Source: CBDBND01 sp965262665 (lineage in GTDB: Bacteria > Pseudomonadota > Alphaproteobacteria > Rhodospirillales > Rhodospirillaceae). Taken from it: 64,000 nucleotides of DNA. The stretch spans positions 806,001 to 870,000 of the forward strand of contig CBDHFR010000004.1 in NCBI GenBank assembly GCA_965262665.1. Direction: 5' to 3'. A program made the translations under genes and the position numbers. This document shows positions 16,070 through 25,447 of this stretch, piece by piece (the first letter of the stretch is position 1; every line of letters starts with the position of its first letter). The notes beneath the pieces are model-generated. The model had not been told where the DNA came from. It ran no database searches and saw only the letters and a list, made by a program, of their open reading frames with translations.

Positions 16070-17358
16070 TGTTGAACGATCAAGACCGCATTTTCACCAA
16101 CCTTTACGGCCAAAACGATTGGCGGCTCGCCGGTGCGAAGTCCCGCGGCGATTGGGATGGCACCAAAGAGCTTTTGGCCATGGGGCAAGCTTGGATCATT
16201 GAAGAGGTCAAAGCGTCGGGCTTGCGCGGCCGCGGCGGGGCCGGGTTCCCGACCGGCCTGAAATGGTCGTTTATGCCGAAAACCGAAACCGACCGGCCGC
16301 ATTATCTCGTTGTCAATGCGGACGAGGGTGAGCCGGGGACTTGCAAAGACCGCGATATGATGCGGTTCGATCCCCATAAACTGATCGAGGGCTGTTTGAT
16401 CGCCAGCTTCGCTATGAATGCCCATGCTTGTTACATCTATATTCGCGGTGAGTTTTATAACGAAGCATCCAATCTACAGGTCGCCATCGATGAAGCCTAT
16501 GAAGCGGGATTGATCGGTAAAAATGCCTGTGGATCCGGCTGGGATTTTGATCTGTACCTGCACCGGGGAGCGGGCGCTTACATTTGCGGGGAAGAAACGG
16601 CTCTGATCGAAAGTCTCGAAGGCAGAAAAGGTCAGCCACGACTAAAACCACCGTTCCCGGCGGGCGTCGGTCTCTACGGTTGCCCGACGACGGTCAACAA
16701 TGTGGAAAGTATCGCCGTGGTGCCGGCCATATTGCGTCGCGGTGCTTCATGGTTTGCCGGGGTCGGCCGTCCCAACAACACCGGGACTAAGGTCTTTTGC
16801 ATATCCGGCCATGTCAACAAGCCGTGCAATGTGGAAGAAGAGATGGGTATTCCGTTAAAGGAACTCATCGAAAAACATTGCGGTGGCGTGATTGGCGGCT
16901 GGGACAATCTGAAGGCGGTTATTCCGGGCGGCAGTTCCGTGCCGTGTCTCCCTAAGGATATTTGCAACGATGTCTTGATGGACTTTGACTCATTGCGCGA
17001 TGTGAAATCCGGTCTGGGTACTGCGGCCGTCATGGTGATGGATCAGTCCGTCGATATCATTGCCGCTATTACCCGCCTCGCGGCTTTCTACAAGCACGAA
17101 AGTTGTGGCCAATGTACGCCATGCCGGGAAGGCACCGGCTGGATGTACCGAGTGATGAAACGTTTGGTCTCAGGTGAGGCGACACCGGACGAAATCGACA
17201 TGCTTGAGGAAGTGACCTATCAAATCGAAGGGCATACCATTTGTGCCCTTGGCGATGCGGCAGCTTGGCCTATCCAAGGATTGATCCGGCATTTCCGGCC
17301 CGAAATCGAACAACGCATCAAGGACTACCGTGACGGCAAATTGCCGGCGGCGGCGTAA
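16069..17358 (+). CDS. nuoF: NADH-quinone oxidoreductase subunit F
   Basis: A subunit of about 429 residues that binds NADH, FMN and cluster N3. It has the glycine-rich nucleotide motif GRGGAGFPTGLKW, NADEGEPGTCKDR, and the 4Fe-4S motif ESCGQCTPCREGTGWM with the fourth cysteine in HTICALGDAAAWP. ATG at 16069 overlaps the nuoE TGA; a GTG one codon upstream is an alternative start. Electrons from NADH enter the complex here. Confidence 0.96.
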   Translation: MLNDQDRIFTNLYGQNDWRLAGAKSRGDWDGTKELLAMGQAWIIEEVKASGLRGRGGAGFPTGLKWSFMPKTETDRPHYLVVNADEGEPGTCKDRDMMRFDPHKLIEGCLIASFAMNAHACYIYIRGEFYNEASNLQVAIDEAYEAGLIGKNACGSGWDFDLYLHRGAGAYICGEETALIESLEGRKGQPRLKPPFPAGVGLYGCPTTVNNVESIAVVPAILRRGASWFAGVGRPNNTGTKVFCISGHVNKPCNVEEEMGIPLKELIEKHCGGVIGGWDNLKAVIPGGSSVPCLPKDICNDVLMDFDSLRDVKSGLGTAAVMVMDQSVDIIAAITRLAAFYKHESCGQCTPCREGTGWMYRVMKRLVSGEATPDEIDMLEEVTYQIEGHTICALGDAAAWPIQGLIRHFRPEIEQRIKDYRDGKLPAAA

Positions 17359-17367
17359 GGACATCCC

Positions 17368-19434
17368 ATGCCCAAACTCACCATTGATGGCATAGACGTC
17401 GAAGTGGAACACGGCGCCACGATTCTGCAAGCCGCAGAACAGGCAGGTGTGGAGATTCCTCGCTTTTGCTACCACGACCGGCTGTCGATTGCCGGCAATT
17501 GCCGCATGTGTCTGGTAGACGTCGAAAAATCGCCGAAGCCGGTTGCGTCCTGCGCTATGCCCGCCGGCGACGGCATGATGGTGTACACCAAATCGGAACG
17601 TGCCGTTAAAGCCCGCAATGGGGTGATGGAGTTCCTGCTGATCAACCATCCGCTGGACTGCCCCATCTGCGATCAGGGTGGGGAGTGCGATTTACAAGAT
17701 CAGGCTTTGGCCTTCGGTTACGACCGCGGCCGGTATCATGAACAGAAACGCGCTGTGAAAGACAAATACATGGGCCCGATCGTGTCTACGATCATGACCC
17801 GGTGTATTCACTGCACCCGTTGTGTGCGTTTTGCCGAAGAAGTGGGCGGGGTTGCTGAAATCGGTGCAACGGGTCGTGGTGAAGATATGGAAATCACCAC
17901 CTATTTGGAACAGTCACTGACTTCCGAATTATCAGGCAACGTCATTGATCTGTGTCCTGTTGGCGCGCTCACCAATAAACCCTACGCCTTTACGGCACGA
18001 TCGTGGGAGTTGCGTAAGACTGAATCCGTAGACGTCATGGATGCGGTTGGCAGTAACATTCGCGTCGATAGCCGGGACAGGGAAGTAATGCGTGTCCTGC
18101 CGCGCCTCAACGAATGGGTCAATGAAGAATGGCTGGCCGACAAATCCCGCAACGCCTGTGACGGCCTCAAGTATCAGCGCCTTGATCGGCCCTATGTGCG
18201 TCAAAACGGAAAACTGCAGGAAGCGTCTTGGGACGAAGCGTTCTCTGTCATTGCAGATAAAGTGAACGGTATGCCCGGTTCCAAGATCGCAGCTTTGGCT
18301 GGAGATACCGCGGACAGCGAGTCCATGCTGGCCCTGAAGGAACTCATGGACGCTTTGGGGTCTGCCAATCGGGATTGCCGCCAGGATGGCGCGGCACTCG
18401 ATCCCGACGTGCGGGCGTCATATTTATTCAACACAACCATTGCCGGGATTGAAGACACTGACGCCGTTTTGTTGATCGGCACCAATCCTCGTAAAGAAGC
18501 GCCGGTACTCAACGCCCGTATCCGTAAACGGTACCTCATGGGGGGTGTTAAAATCGCGGCCGTTGGTGAAGCGTTTGATCTGACCTATCCGTATGACCAC
18601 TTGGGTAATACCGCAGACATTGTCGCCAAGATTGCCGACGGCAGTCACCCGTTTGCTCAGGTTCTCAAAGACGCAGACCGGCCCATGCTGGTGATCGGTA
18701 TGGGTGCTCTCTCACGGGCCGATGGGACCGTGTTGTTGGCCAGTGCCAAAGCTATTGCAGACTCGACAGGGATGGTGTCCGGGGATTGGAACGGTTTCAA
18801 CGTTCTGCACACCGCCGCAGCCCGGGTTGGCGGTCTGGACGTCGGTTTTGTGCCGGGTGAGGGCGGTAAGGGTACCAACGCAATACTAGACGGTGCGACG
18901 TCAGGCGCCATCGAGGTTGTTTATCTGCTCGGTGCCGACGAAATCGATACGGCCAAGTTGGAAAAAGCGTTCGTGATTTATCAGGGCCATCATGGCGACG
19001 CAGGGGCCCATGTTGCCGATGTCATTTTGCCGGGCGCTACATACACCGAAAAGAACGGTACCTACGTAAATACAGAAGGCAGGGCGCAGCTGGGTCAACG
19101 GGCCATCTTCCCTCCAGGGGATGCCCGTGAAGATTGGACCATTGTCCGCGCATTGTCGGAACGTCTGGACCACACCTTGCCCTATAACAATTTGGACCAG
19201 GTGCGAGCCAAACTGCGCGACGTGAACCCGGTGTTTACTCATTTGGATGAAGTGGTCGCTGCCGACTGGGATACATTCGGCACCGCCGGCACCATTGACG
19301 CCGCTGCATTCACGTATCCGGTGGACAATTACTATCAAACGGATCCCATTAGCCGGGCATCGCAAACCATGGCTCAGTGCACGCAGGAATTCGTTCTGGG
19401 TCAAAGCGGAAAGGCGACCGGCACCGATGGCTGA
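17368..19434 (+). CDS. nuoG: NADH-quinone oxidoreductase subunit G
   Basis: A 688-residue iron-sulfur subunit of the peripheral arm. The N-terminal 2Fe-2S ferredoxin domain has cysteines in RFCYHDRLSIAGNCRMC and SCAMP. The His-Cys 4Fe-4S ligands are in HPLDCPICDQGGECDLQDQ, and a further cluster lies in TRCIHCTRCVRFAEEVGG. The rest is a molybdopterin-oxidoreductase-like fold without an evident cofactor role. It lacks the additional N7 cluster insertion of some bacteria as far as I can see. It ends within the start of nuoH. Confidence 0.95.
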   Translation: MPKLTIDGIDVEVEHGATILQAAEQAGVEIPRFCYHDRLSIAGNCRMCLVDVEKSPKPVASCAMPAGDGMMVYTKSERAVKARNGVMEFLLINHPLDCPICDQGGECDLQDQALAFGYDRGRYHEQKRAVKDKYMGPIVSTIMTRCIHCTRCVRFAEEVGGVAEIGATGRGEDMEITTYLEQSLTSELSGNVIDLCPVGALTNKPYAFTARSWELRKTESVDVMDAVGSNIRVDSRDREVMRVLPRLNEWVNEEWLADKSRNACDGLKYQRLDRPYVRQNGKLQEASWDEAFSVIADKVNGMPGSKIAALAGDTADSESMLALKELMDALGSANRDCRQDGAALDPDVRASYLFNTTIAGIEDTDAVLLIGTNPRKEAPVLNARIRKRYLMGGVKIAAVGEAFDLTYPYDHLGNTADIVAKIADGSHPFAQVLKDADRPMLVIGMGALSRADGTVLLASAKAIADSTGMVSGDWNGFNVLHTAAARVGGLDVGFVPGEGGKGTNAILDGATSGAIEVVYLLGADEIDTAKLEKAFVIYQGHHGDAGAHVADVILPGATYTEKNGTYVNTEGRAQLGQRAIFPPGDAREDWTIVRALSERLDHTLPYNNLDQVRAKLRDVNPVFTHLDEVVAADWDTFGTAGTIDAAAFTYPVDNYYQTDPISRASQTMAQCTQEFVLGQSGKATGTDG

Positions 19435-20458
19435 ACTCTGGACCAACTACATTTGGCCGGTGGTGTGGATCGTCATTCTGATCCTCATGTTCATCGTGCC
19501 TGTTTTGATCGGTGTTGCTTACCTGACGTATGCCGAGCGCCGAATCATCGGCGCCATGCAAATGCGCAAAGGACCGAACGTTGTCGGCTGGTTCGGTTTG
19601 CTGCAACCCATTGCGGATGCTGTGAAGCTTCTGACCAAGGAAACAGTGTTGCCAACCGGAGCGAGCCCGGTTGTGTTCTTCCTGGCTCCTATGGTGACCT
19701 TTGGTCTGGCGTTGCTCGCCTGGGCGGTAATTCCGGTGAGTGCCGGATGGGTGATCTCCGACCTTAATGTCGGTGTGCTGTATCTGTTCGCCATTTCATC
19801 ACTCGGTGTCTACGGCGTGGTAATGGCCGGCTGGGCTTCCAACTCCCGCTACGCTTTTCTCGGCGCCATGCGGTCCGCCGCACAGATGGTGTCCTACGAA
19901 GTGTCCATCGGCTTCATTATGATTTCGGTGTTGATGACCGCGGGTACACTGAACCTATCGCAGCTGGTTGAGTCTCAGGCGGAACCGCTGTTTGGCGTGC
20001 TTCCCGGCTGGTACTTCATTCCCCATTTGCCCATGTTCGTGGTGTTCTTTATCTCGGTCCTGGCCGAGACCAATCGCCATCCGTTTGATCTGCCCGAAGC
20101 AGAGTCCGAGTTAGTCGCCGGTTTCATGACCGAATACTCGTCCATGTCGTTCGCGCTCTTTTTCCTCGGCGAGTACGCCAACATGATCATGATGAGCGGC
20201 ATGGTGACGATCCTGTTTCTGGGCGGCTGGTTGCCGCCGTATGACGTCGCACCCTTTAACATGATCCCGGGTGTTATTTGGTTTGCCTTAAAAATTGCAC
20301 TTTGCCTGTTTGTGTTCATCTGGACCCGGGCGACATATCCCCGCTACCGCTATGACCAACTCATGCGGCTCGGCTGGAAAATCTTTCTGCCGTTCTCCCT
20401 GATTTGGTTGGTGTTGACAGCCGGGGTCTTGGTCTACAACGACGCGTTGCCGGGTTAA
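19427..20458 (+). CDS. nuoH: NADH-quinone oxidoreductase subunit H
   Basis: A 343-residue membrane subunit with eight helices that lines the quinone chamber with NuoB and NuoD. It contains ERRIIGAMQMRKGPNVVGWF and the acidic loop ETNRHPFDLPEAESELVAGF, both strongly conserved. The start is ATG at 19427 (MAELWTNYIWP), inside the end of nuoG; the frame stays open 60 codons further upstream, but that is nuoG sequence read out of frame. Confidence 0.95.
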   Translation: MAELWTNYIWPVVWIVILILMFIVPVLIGVAYLTYAERRIIGAMQMRKGPNVVGWFGLLQPIADAVKLLTKETVLPTGASPVVFFLAPMVTFGLALLAWAVIPVSAGWVISDLNVGVLYLFAISSLGVYGVVMAGWASNSRYAFLGAMRSAAQMVSYEVSIGFIMISVLMTAGTLNLSQLVESQAEPLFGVLPGWYFIPHLPMFVVFFISVLAETNRHPFDLPEAESELVAGFMTEYSSMSFALFFLGEYANMIMMSGMVTILFLGGWLPPYDVAPFNMIPGVIWFALKIALCLFVFIWTRATYPRYRYDQLMRLGWKIFLPFSLIWLVLTAGVLVYNDALPG

Positions 20459-20469
20459 GGAGAGGAAGC

Positions 20470-20958
20470 ATGTCTTTTATCGACCGTACGGCCCGTTCGT
20501 TCCTCTTGACCGAGTTGATTCACGGCTTGTGTCTGACTTTCAAGTACATGCTTGGACCCAAGGTCACGATCAATTATCCGTTTGAAAAAGGTCCCTTAAG
20601 CCCGCGATTCCGTGGAGAGCACGCCTTGCGCCGCTATCCCAACGGGGAAGAGCGCTGTATCGCCTGCAAATTGTGTGAAGCGATTTGCCCGGCTCAGGCC
20701 ATCACCATCGAGGCGGAACCAAGGGACGACGGCAGTCGGCGGACCACCCGTTACGACATTGACATGACCAAATGTATTTATTGCGGCTTTTGCGAAGAGG
20801 CCTGTCCGGTGGATGCCATTGTTGAAGGGCCTAATTTCGAATTTGCCACCGAAACCCGCGAAGAGCTGCTCTACAACAAGGACAAACTGCTGGCTAATGG
20901 TGATCGTTGGGAATCGGAATTAGCGAAGCGTCTCGAACTCGATGCGCCGTATCGCTGA
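20470..20958 (+). CDS. nuoI: NADH-quinone oxidoreductase subunit I
   Basis: A 162-residue ferredoxin-like subunit with clusters N6a and N6b. Two motifs are present, CIACKLCEAICP and CIYCGFCEEACP, each followed by a distal Cys-Pro in the expected register. The start is ATG at 20470 after GGAGAGGAAG, a strong ribosome-binding site; the longer open frame upstream is nuoH. A 76-bp gap follows before nuoJ, the longest gap in the operon. Confidence 0.96.
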   Translation: MSFIDRTARSFLLTELIHGLCLTFKYMLGPKVTINYPFEKGPLSPRFRGEHALRRYPNGEERCIACKLCEAICPAQAITIEAEPRDDGSRRTTRYDIDMTKCIYCGFCEEACPVDAIVEGPNFEFATETREELLYNKDKLLANGDRWESELAKRLELDAPYR

Positions 20959-21034
20959 CTTGAGTTGTTAGAAACAAAGTTATGACCATGAATACAAAAC
21001 GTAAACACGAACAACGGAATGAGAGGGCGCTGAC

Positions 21035-21652
21035 ATGATTGCTGCTACTCTTTCATTCTATCTATTTGCGTTTATGGCCATCGCTGGCGCGCTGAATGTG
21101 ATTTTCCAGCGCAATCCCGTCCATTCGGTGTTGTGGCTGATCTTCACCTTCTTTAATGGGGCCGGATTGTTCGTGCTGCTCGGTGCTGAATTCGTCGCCA
21201 TGATTTTGGTGGTGGTTTATGTCGGAGCCGTAGCGGTGCTGTTCCTGTTCGTGGTGATGATGTTGGACATCAACGTCACAGTCATTCGCGAGGGATTCTT
21301 GAAGTATTTGCCGGTGGGCTTGGTGATCGGCGGCCTTCTGCTGGTCGAACTCATCACGGTCTTTACCAGTTGGGTGATGTCGGAAGACGCAGGGTCGCTT
21401 ATGGCGGCTCCGACCCCTGATCCCAGTGCCATCACCAACACCGAAGCCCTGGGACTCATTCTCTATACGGACTACGTTTATTTATTCCAGGCGGCTGGAA
21501 TCATTCTTCTCGTCGCTATGATCGGGTCCATCGTCCTGACTCACCGGAAACGCACAGGTGTACGTCGTCAGGTAATCTCCGAGCAAAATGCACGTCGGCC
21601 GAGTAACACTCTCGAGATTGTTAAGGTGGAATCCGGGAAGGGGCTGCGATAA
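21035..21652 (+). CDS. nuoJ: NADH-quinone oxidoreductase subunit J
   Basis: A 205-residue membrane subunit with five predicted helices. Conserved features are NPVHSVLWLIFTFFNGAGLF and VVVYVGAVAVLFLFVVMMLD, the latter forming the pi-bulge helix important for proton coupling. The C-terminal tail is hydrophilic. A purine-rich GAGAGGG precedes the ATG. It overlaps nuoK by one base. Confidence 0.95.
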   Translation: MIAATLSFYLFAFMAIAGALNVIFQRNPVHSVLWLIFTFFNGAGLFVLLGAEFVAMILVVVYVGAVAVLFLFVVMMLDINVTVIREGFLKYLPVGLVIGGLLLVELITVFTSWVMSEDAGSLMAAPTPDPSAITNTEALGLILYTDYVYLFQAAGIILLVAMIGSIVLTHRKRTGVRRQVISEQNARRPSNTLEIVKVESGKGLR

Positions 21653-21960
21653 TGGCTGTCAGTCTCGCCCATTATCTGACCGTTGCCGCCATCCTGTTCA
21701 GCATCGGGATCTTCGGCATTTTCGTAAACCGCAAGAACCTGATCATCATCTTGATGTCGATCGAACTGATGTTGCTGGCCGTCAACATCAATTTCGTCTC
21801 CTTCTCTGCCTACCTGGGCGACCTCATGGGCCAGGTGTTCACCATGCTGGTGCTGACGGTCGCGGCCGCAGAAGCGGCGATCGGCCTGGCCATTGTGGTG
21901 GTGTTCTACCGCGCTCACCGGTCCATCGAAGTTGAAGATATCAACGAGTTGAAGGGGTAG
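21652..21960 (+). CDS. nuoK: NADH-quinone oxidoreductase subunit K
   Basis: A 102-residue subunit with three membrane helices, homologous to MrpC antiporter subunits. Conserved glutamates lie in MSIELMLLAVNINFV and in VAAAEAAIGLAIVV, as expected for the proton channel. The start overlaps the nuoJ stop (TAATG). Confidence 0.95.
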   Translation: MAVSLAHYLTVAAILFSIGIFGIFVNRKNLIIILMSIELMLLAVNINFVSFSAYLGDLMGQVFTMLVLTVAAAEAAIGLAIVVVFYRAHRSIEVEDINELKG

Positions 21961-21962
21961 GG

Positions 21963-23885
21963 ATGTATACTGCTGCCATATTCCTGCCCTTGCTCGGGGC
22001 GGCCATTGCCGGGTTTTTCGGCCGCCAAATCGGCGACCGTGCCTCGCAAATCGTTACTTGCGGCGGCGTGGGATTGGGTGCCGTGTTGTCGATCCCGATC
22101 TTTTTCGATGTGGCTATCGGCGGCAACGAGCACATTGTCATGCTCGCCAACTTTATCAGTTCCGGTACGTTTGAAGCGGCATGGGCGCTGCGTTACGACA
22201 CGCTCTCCGCCGTCATGGTGATGACCGTCACCTGTGTTTCTTTCCTCATTCATGTTTATGCCGTCGGTTACATGAGTCATGACGACTGCAAGCCACGTTT
22301 CATGGCCTATCTCTCGTTGTTTACCTTCGCCATGCTCATGCTGGTGACGGCAGACAATCTGGTGCAACTATTCTTTGGCTGGGAAGGCGTCGGCCTGGTC
22401 TCATATTTGCTGATCGGCTTTTGGTTCAAGAAGCCGTCGGCCAACGCCGCCGCCATCAAAGCCTTTGTGGTCAACAGGATCGGGGACTTCGGGTTCCTGC
22501 TCGGAATTTTCGGGGTGTATCTGCTGGTTGATGCAGTGAACTTCGATACCGTATTCAATGCCGTGCCGTCACACGCAGAGGATACGGTTACTTTCTTCGG
22601 CATCGAAGGGCACGCGCTGACCTTAATCGCGCTGCTGCTGTTCGTCGGCGCGATGGGCAAGTCGGCGCAGTTGTTACTGCACACGTGGCTGCCCGATGCC
22701 ATGGAAGGACCGACACCGGTGTCGGCGCTGATCCATGCGGCGACCATGGTCACGGCGGGAGTCTTCCTCGTCGCGCGCATGTCGCCGTTGTTTGAATATG
22801 CACCGGCGGCCTTGGAAGTGGTGACCATCATCGGGGCCTCAACGGCCTTTTTCGCGGCGACCATCGGCTGCGTCCAGAACGACATTAAACGGGTGATCGC
22901 CTATTCGACCTGTTCGCAATTGGGCTACATGTTCTTTGCCTGCGGTGTCGGGGCGTATTCAGTCGGAATTTTCCATCTTATGACCCACGCCTGGTTCAAA
23001 GCCCTTCTGTTCCTTGGCTCTGGGTCGGTGATTCACGCCATGTCCGATGAACAGGACATGCGCAAAATGGGCGGCATCTGGAAGCAGGTGAAATTCACTT
23101 ATGCAGTGATGTGGATCGGCACGCTGGCGTTGGTCGCCGTGCCACCGTTCGCCGGCTATTACTCAAAAGACATGGTGCTCGAGGCAGCCTATGCGGCCCA
23201 CACCAGCGTCGGTCAGTATGCGTTTGTGCTGGGCATTGCCGCTGCGCTGATGACCGCTTTCTATTCGGGCCGGTTGTTGTTCATGACGTTCCACGGCGAG
23301 CCCCGGGCAGACAAGCACGTAATGGATCACGTGCATGAAAGCCCGCTGATTATGACCATTCCGCTGGCCGGTTTAGCCATCGGCGCAATTTTTGCCGGCA
23401 TGGTCGGCTATGAGGTCTTTGTCGGCGACGGCCGTGCCGATTTCTGGCGTGACTCTATTCTCGTGCTCGGCATCGATGTCGTTGAAGAAGCGCACCATGT
23501 TCCGGCTTGGGTGGTGTGGTCACCGCTGGTGGTAACGGTTCTAGGTCTCGGTCTGTCCTATCATATGTACATGCGTCGGCCGGATATGCCTGGCCATCTC
23601 GCTGCAAAATTTCCGGCGGTCTACCAGTTCCTGTTGAACAAATGGTACTTCGACGAACTCTATGACTTCCTCTTTGTCCGCCCAGCGTTCCGGATTGGCC
23701 GTTTGTTCTGGAAGCGCGGGGACGAAGGCACCATCGACCGCTTTGGACCAGACGGTATTTCAACCTCCGTGATCGCCGGCGCGCGGCGCTTGGGCGCGAT
23801 CCAAACCGGTTATCTGTACCACTACGCCTTTGCCATGATCATCGGCATCGCTTTGTTTGTCTCCTGGATCGTGGTGGGAGGCTAG
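21963..23885 (+). CDS. nuoL: NADH-quinone oxidoreductase subunit L
   Basis: A 640-residue antiporter-like proton pump at the distal end of the membrane arm. It has the expected GWEGVGLVSYLLIGFW, HTWLPDAMEGPTPVSALIHA and STCSQLGYMFFACGVG segments. The C-terminus carries the long lateral helix region seen in NuoL but not in NuoM or NuoN. Full length. It starts 3 bp after nuoK. Confidence 0.95.
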   Translation: MYTAAIFLPLLGAAIAGFFGRQIGDRASQIVTCGGVGLGAVLSIPIFFDVAIGGNEHIVMLANFISSGTFEAAWALRYDTLSAVMVMTVTCVSFLIHVYAVGYMSHDDCKPRFMAYLSLFTFAMLMLVTADNLVQLFFGWEGVGLVSYLLIGFWFKKPSANAAAIKAFVVNRIGDFGFLLGIFGVYLLVDAVNFDTVFNAVPSHAEDTVTFFGIEGHALTLIALLLFVGAMGKSAQLLLHTWLPDAMEGPTPVSALIHAATMVTAGVFLVARMSPLFEYAPAALEVVTIIGASTAFFAATIGCVQNDIKRVIAYSTCSQLGYMFFACGVGAYSVGIFHLMTHAWFKALLFLGSGSVIHAMSDEQDMRKMGGIWKQVKFTYAVMWIGTLALVAVPPFAGYYSKDMVLEAAYAAHTSVGQYAFVLGIAAALMTAFYSGRLLFMTFHGEPRADKHVMDHVHESPLIMTIPLAGLAIGAIFAGMVGYEVFVGDGRADFWRDSILVLGIDVVEEAHHVPAWVVWSPLVVTVLGLGLSYHMYMRRPDMPGHLAAKFPAVYQFLLNKWYFDELYDFLFVRPAFRIGRLFWKRGDEGTIDRFGPDGISTSVIAGARRLGAIQTGYLYHYAFAMIIGIALFVSWIVVGG

Positions 23886-23889
23886 GGCG

Positions 23890-25443
23890 ATGGACAGCGC
23901 ACTCGCCAACTTGCCCCTTTTAAGCACGGTGACGTTTCTACCCCTGTTCGGGGTGCTCCTGCTTCTGGTCATCCGCGGGGACAACGAGGAAATCGTAGCC
24001 CGTAACGCCAAGTGGACCACCCTTTGGGTGACCTTTGGCACCTTCGTCTTGTCATTGTTGATTTGGGCTAACTTCGATCTGGGCACTGCGGACTTCCAGT
24101 TCGTCGAGCAGCAAGATTGGTTCCCTGAATACGGTATCAATTACCATATGGGTGTGGACGGCATATCCATGCTGTTCGTCATTCTGTCCACGTTCCTGAC
24201 CCCGCTCTGTGTTTTGGCCAGCTGGGATGCCATCAAGACACGGGTGCGGGAATACATGATCTCCTTCCTGATTCTCGAAACCATGATGGTCGGCATGTTC
24301 TGCGCCTTAGATATGACCCTGTTCTATGTCTTCTTTGAAGGCGTGCTGATCCCCATGTTCCTCATCATCGGCGTGTGGGGTGGGGCGCGGCGGGTCTACT
24401 CCGCCTTTAAGTTTTTCCTGTTTACGTTGACCGGCTCGGTGCTGCTGTTGGTGGCCATGCTGACCATGTACTTCATGGCCGGAACGACCGACATCCCAAC
24501 CCTGATGGAAACCCGCTTCCCGTTCAGTATGCAGTTGTGGTTGTGGCTCGGGTTGTTCGCCTCCTTCGCAGTCAAAGTGCCGATGTGGCCGGTGCACACT
24601 TGGTTGCCCGACGCTCACGTAGAAGCGCCGACAGCGGGCTCGGTGATCCTAGCCGGCGTGCTGTTGAAGATGGGCGCCTACGGTTTTCTCCGTTTCTCCT
24701 TGCCCATGCTGCCCCTGGCTAGCGGATACTTCACGCCGCTGGTTTACGGCCTGTCCATCGTCGCGGTCATATACACCTCGCTGGTGGCCTTGGCCCAGGA
24801 GGATATGAAAAAACTCATCGCTTACTCCTCCGTCGCTCATATGGGATTTGTTACGGTCGGCATATTCGCCGCCACCCAACAGGCGGTGCAGGGAGCGATC
24901 TATCAGATGCTCAGTCACGGGATTGTCTCTGGTGCGCTATTCCTTTGCGTCGGTGTGGTCTATGACCGGCTGCACACGCGTGAGATCGAGCGCTACGGCG
25001 GGTTGGTCAACAACATGCCTAAGTACGCCTTTATCTTCATGCTAATGATGTTGGCCTCGGTAGGATTGCCGGGCACCTCGGGTTTTGTCGGGGAATTCCT
25101 GGTGCTGACCGGCGTGTTCCAAGTCAACACTTGGGTCTCGCTGTTAACCGCAACCGGCGTTGTCCTCGGGGCGACGTACATGTTGTATCTTTATCGCCGG
25201 GTCATCTATGGCGAACTGACAAAGGAAGAGCTCAAGGGTTTGCCCGATTTGAGCCGCCGTGAGTTGGCGGTGTTCGCGCCGCTGGTCATTGCCGTGATGT
25301 GGATGGGTGTCTATCCCATGCCGTTCCTCGGCATTATGGATGCGTCGGTGGCCAAGCTATTGGCCGACTATCATGGCGCGCTTGATGCCAATACCGCCGC
25401 ACTTGATTTGGCGGACGGCATTCGTCTGGCGTTAGGCCGGTAA
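23890..25443 (+). CDS. nuoM: NADH-quinone oxidoreductase subunit M
   Basis: A 517-residue antiporter-like subunit with about 14 helices. Signatures include FFEGVLIPMFLIIGVWGG, PMWPVHTWLPDAHVEAPTA and LIAYSSVAHMGFVTVGIF. ATG at 23890 is chosen; the open frame reaches back into nuoL, but the native N-terminus is MDSALANLPLL. It pumps protons in concert with NuoL and NuoN. Confidence 0.95.
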   Translation: MDSALANLPLLSTVTFLPLFGVLLLLVIRGDNEEIVARNAKWTTLWVTFGTFVLSLLIWANFDLGTADFQFVEQQDWFPEYGINYHMGVDGISMLFVILSTFLTPLCVLASWDAIKTRVREYMISFLILETMMVGMFCALDMTLFYVFFEGVLIPMFLIIGVWGGARRVYSAFKFFLFTLTGSVLLLVAMLTMYFMAGTTDIPTLMETRFPFSMQLWLWLGLFASFAVKVPMWPVHTWLPDAHVEAPTAGSVILAGVLLKMGAYGFLRFSLPMLPLASGYFTPLVYGLSIVAVIYTSLVALAQEDMKKLIAYSSVAHMGFVTVGIFAATQQAVQGAIYQMLSHGIVSGALFLCVGVVYDRLHTREIERYGGLVNNMPKYAFIFMLMMLASVGLPGTSGFVGEFLVLTGVFQVNTWVSLLTATGVVLGATYMLYLYRRVIYGELTKEELKGLPDLSRRELAVFAPLVIAVMWMGVYPMPFLGIMDASVAKLLADYHGALDANTAALDLADGIRLALGR

Positions 25444-25447
25444 GGGG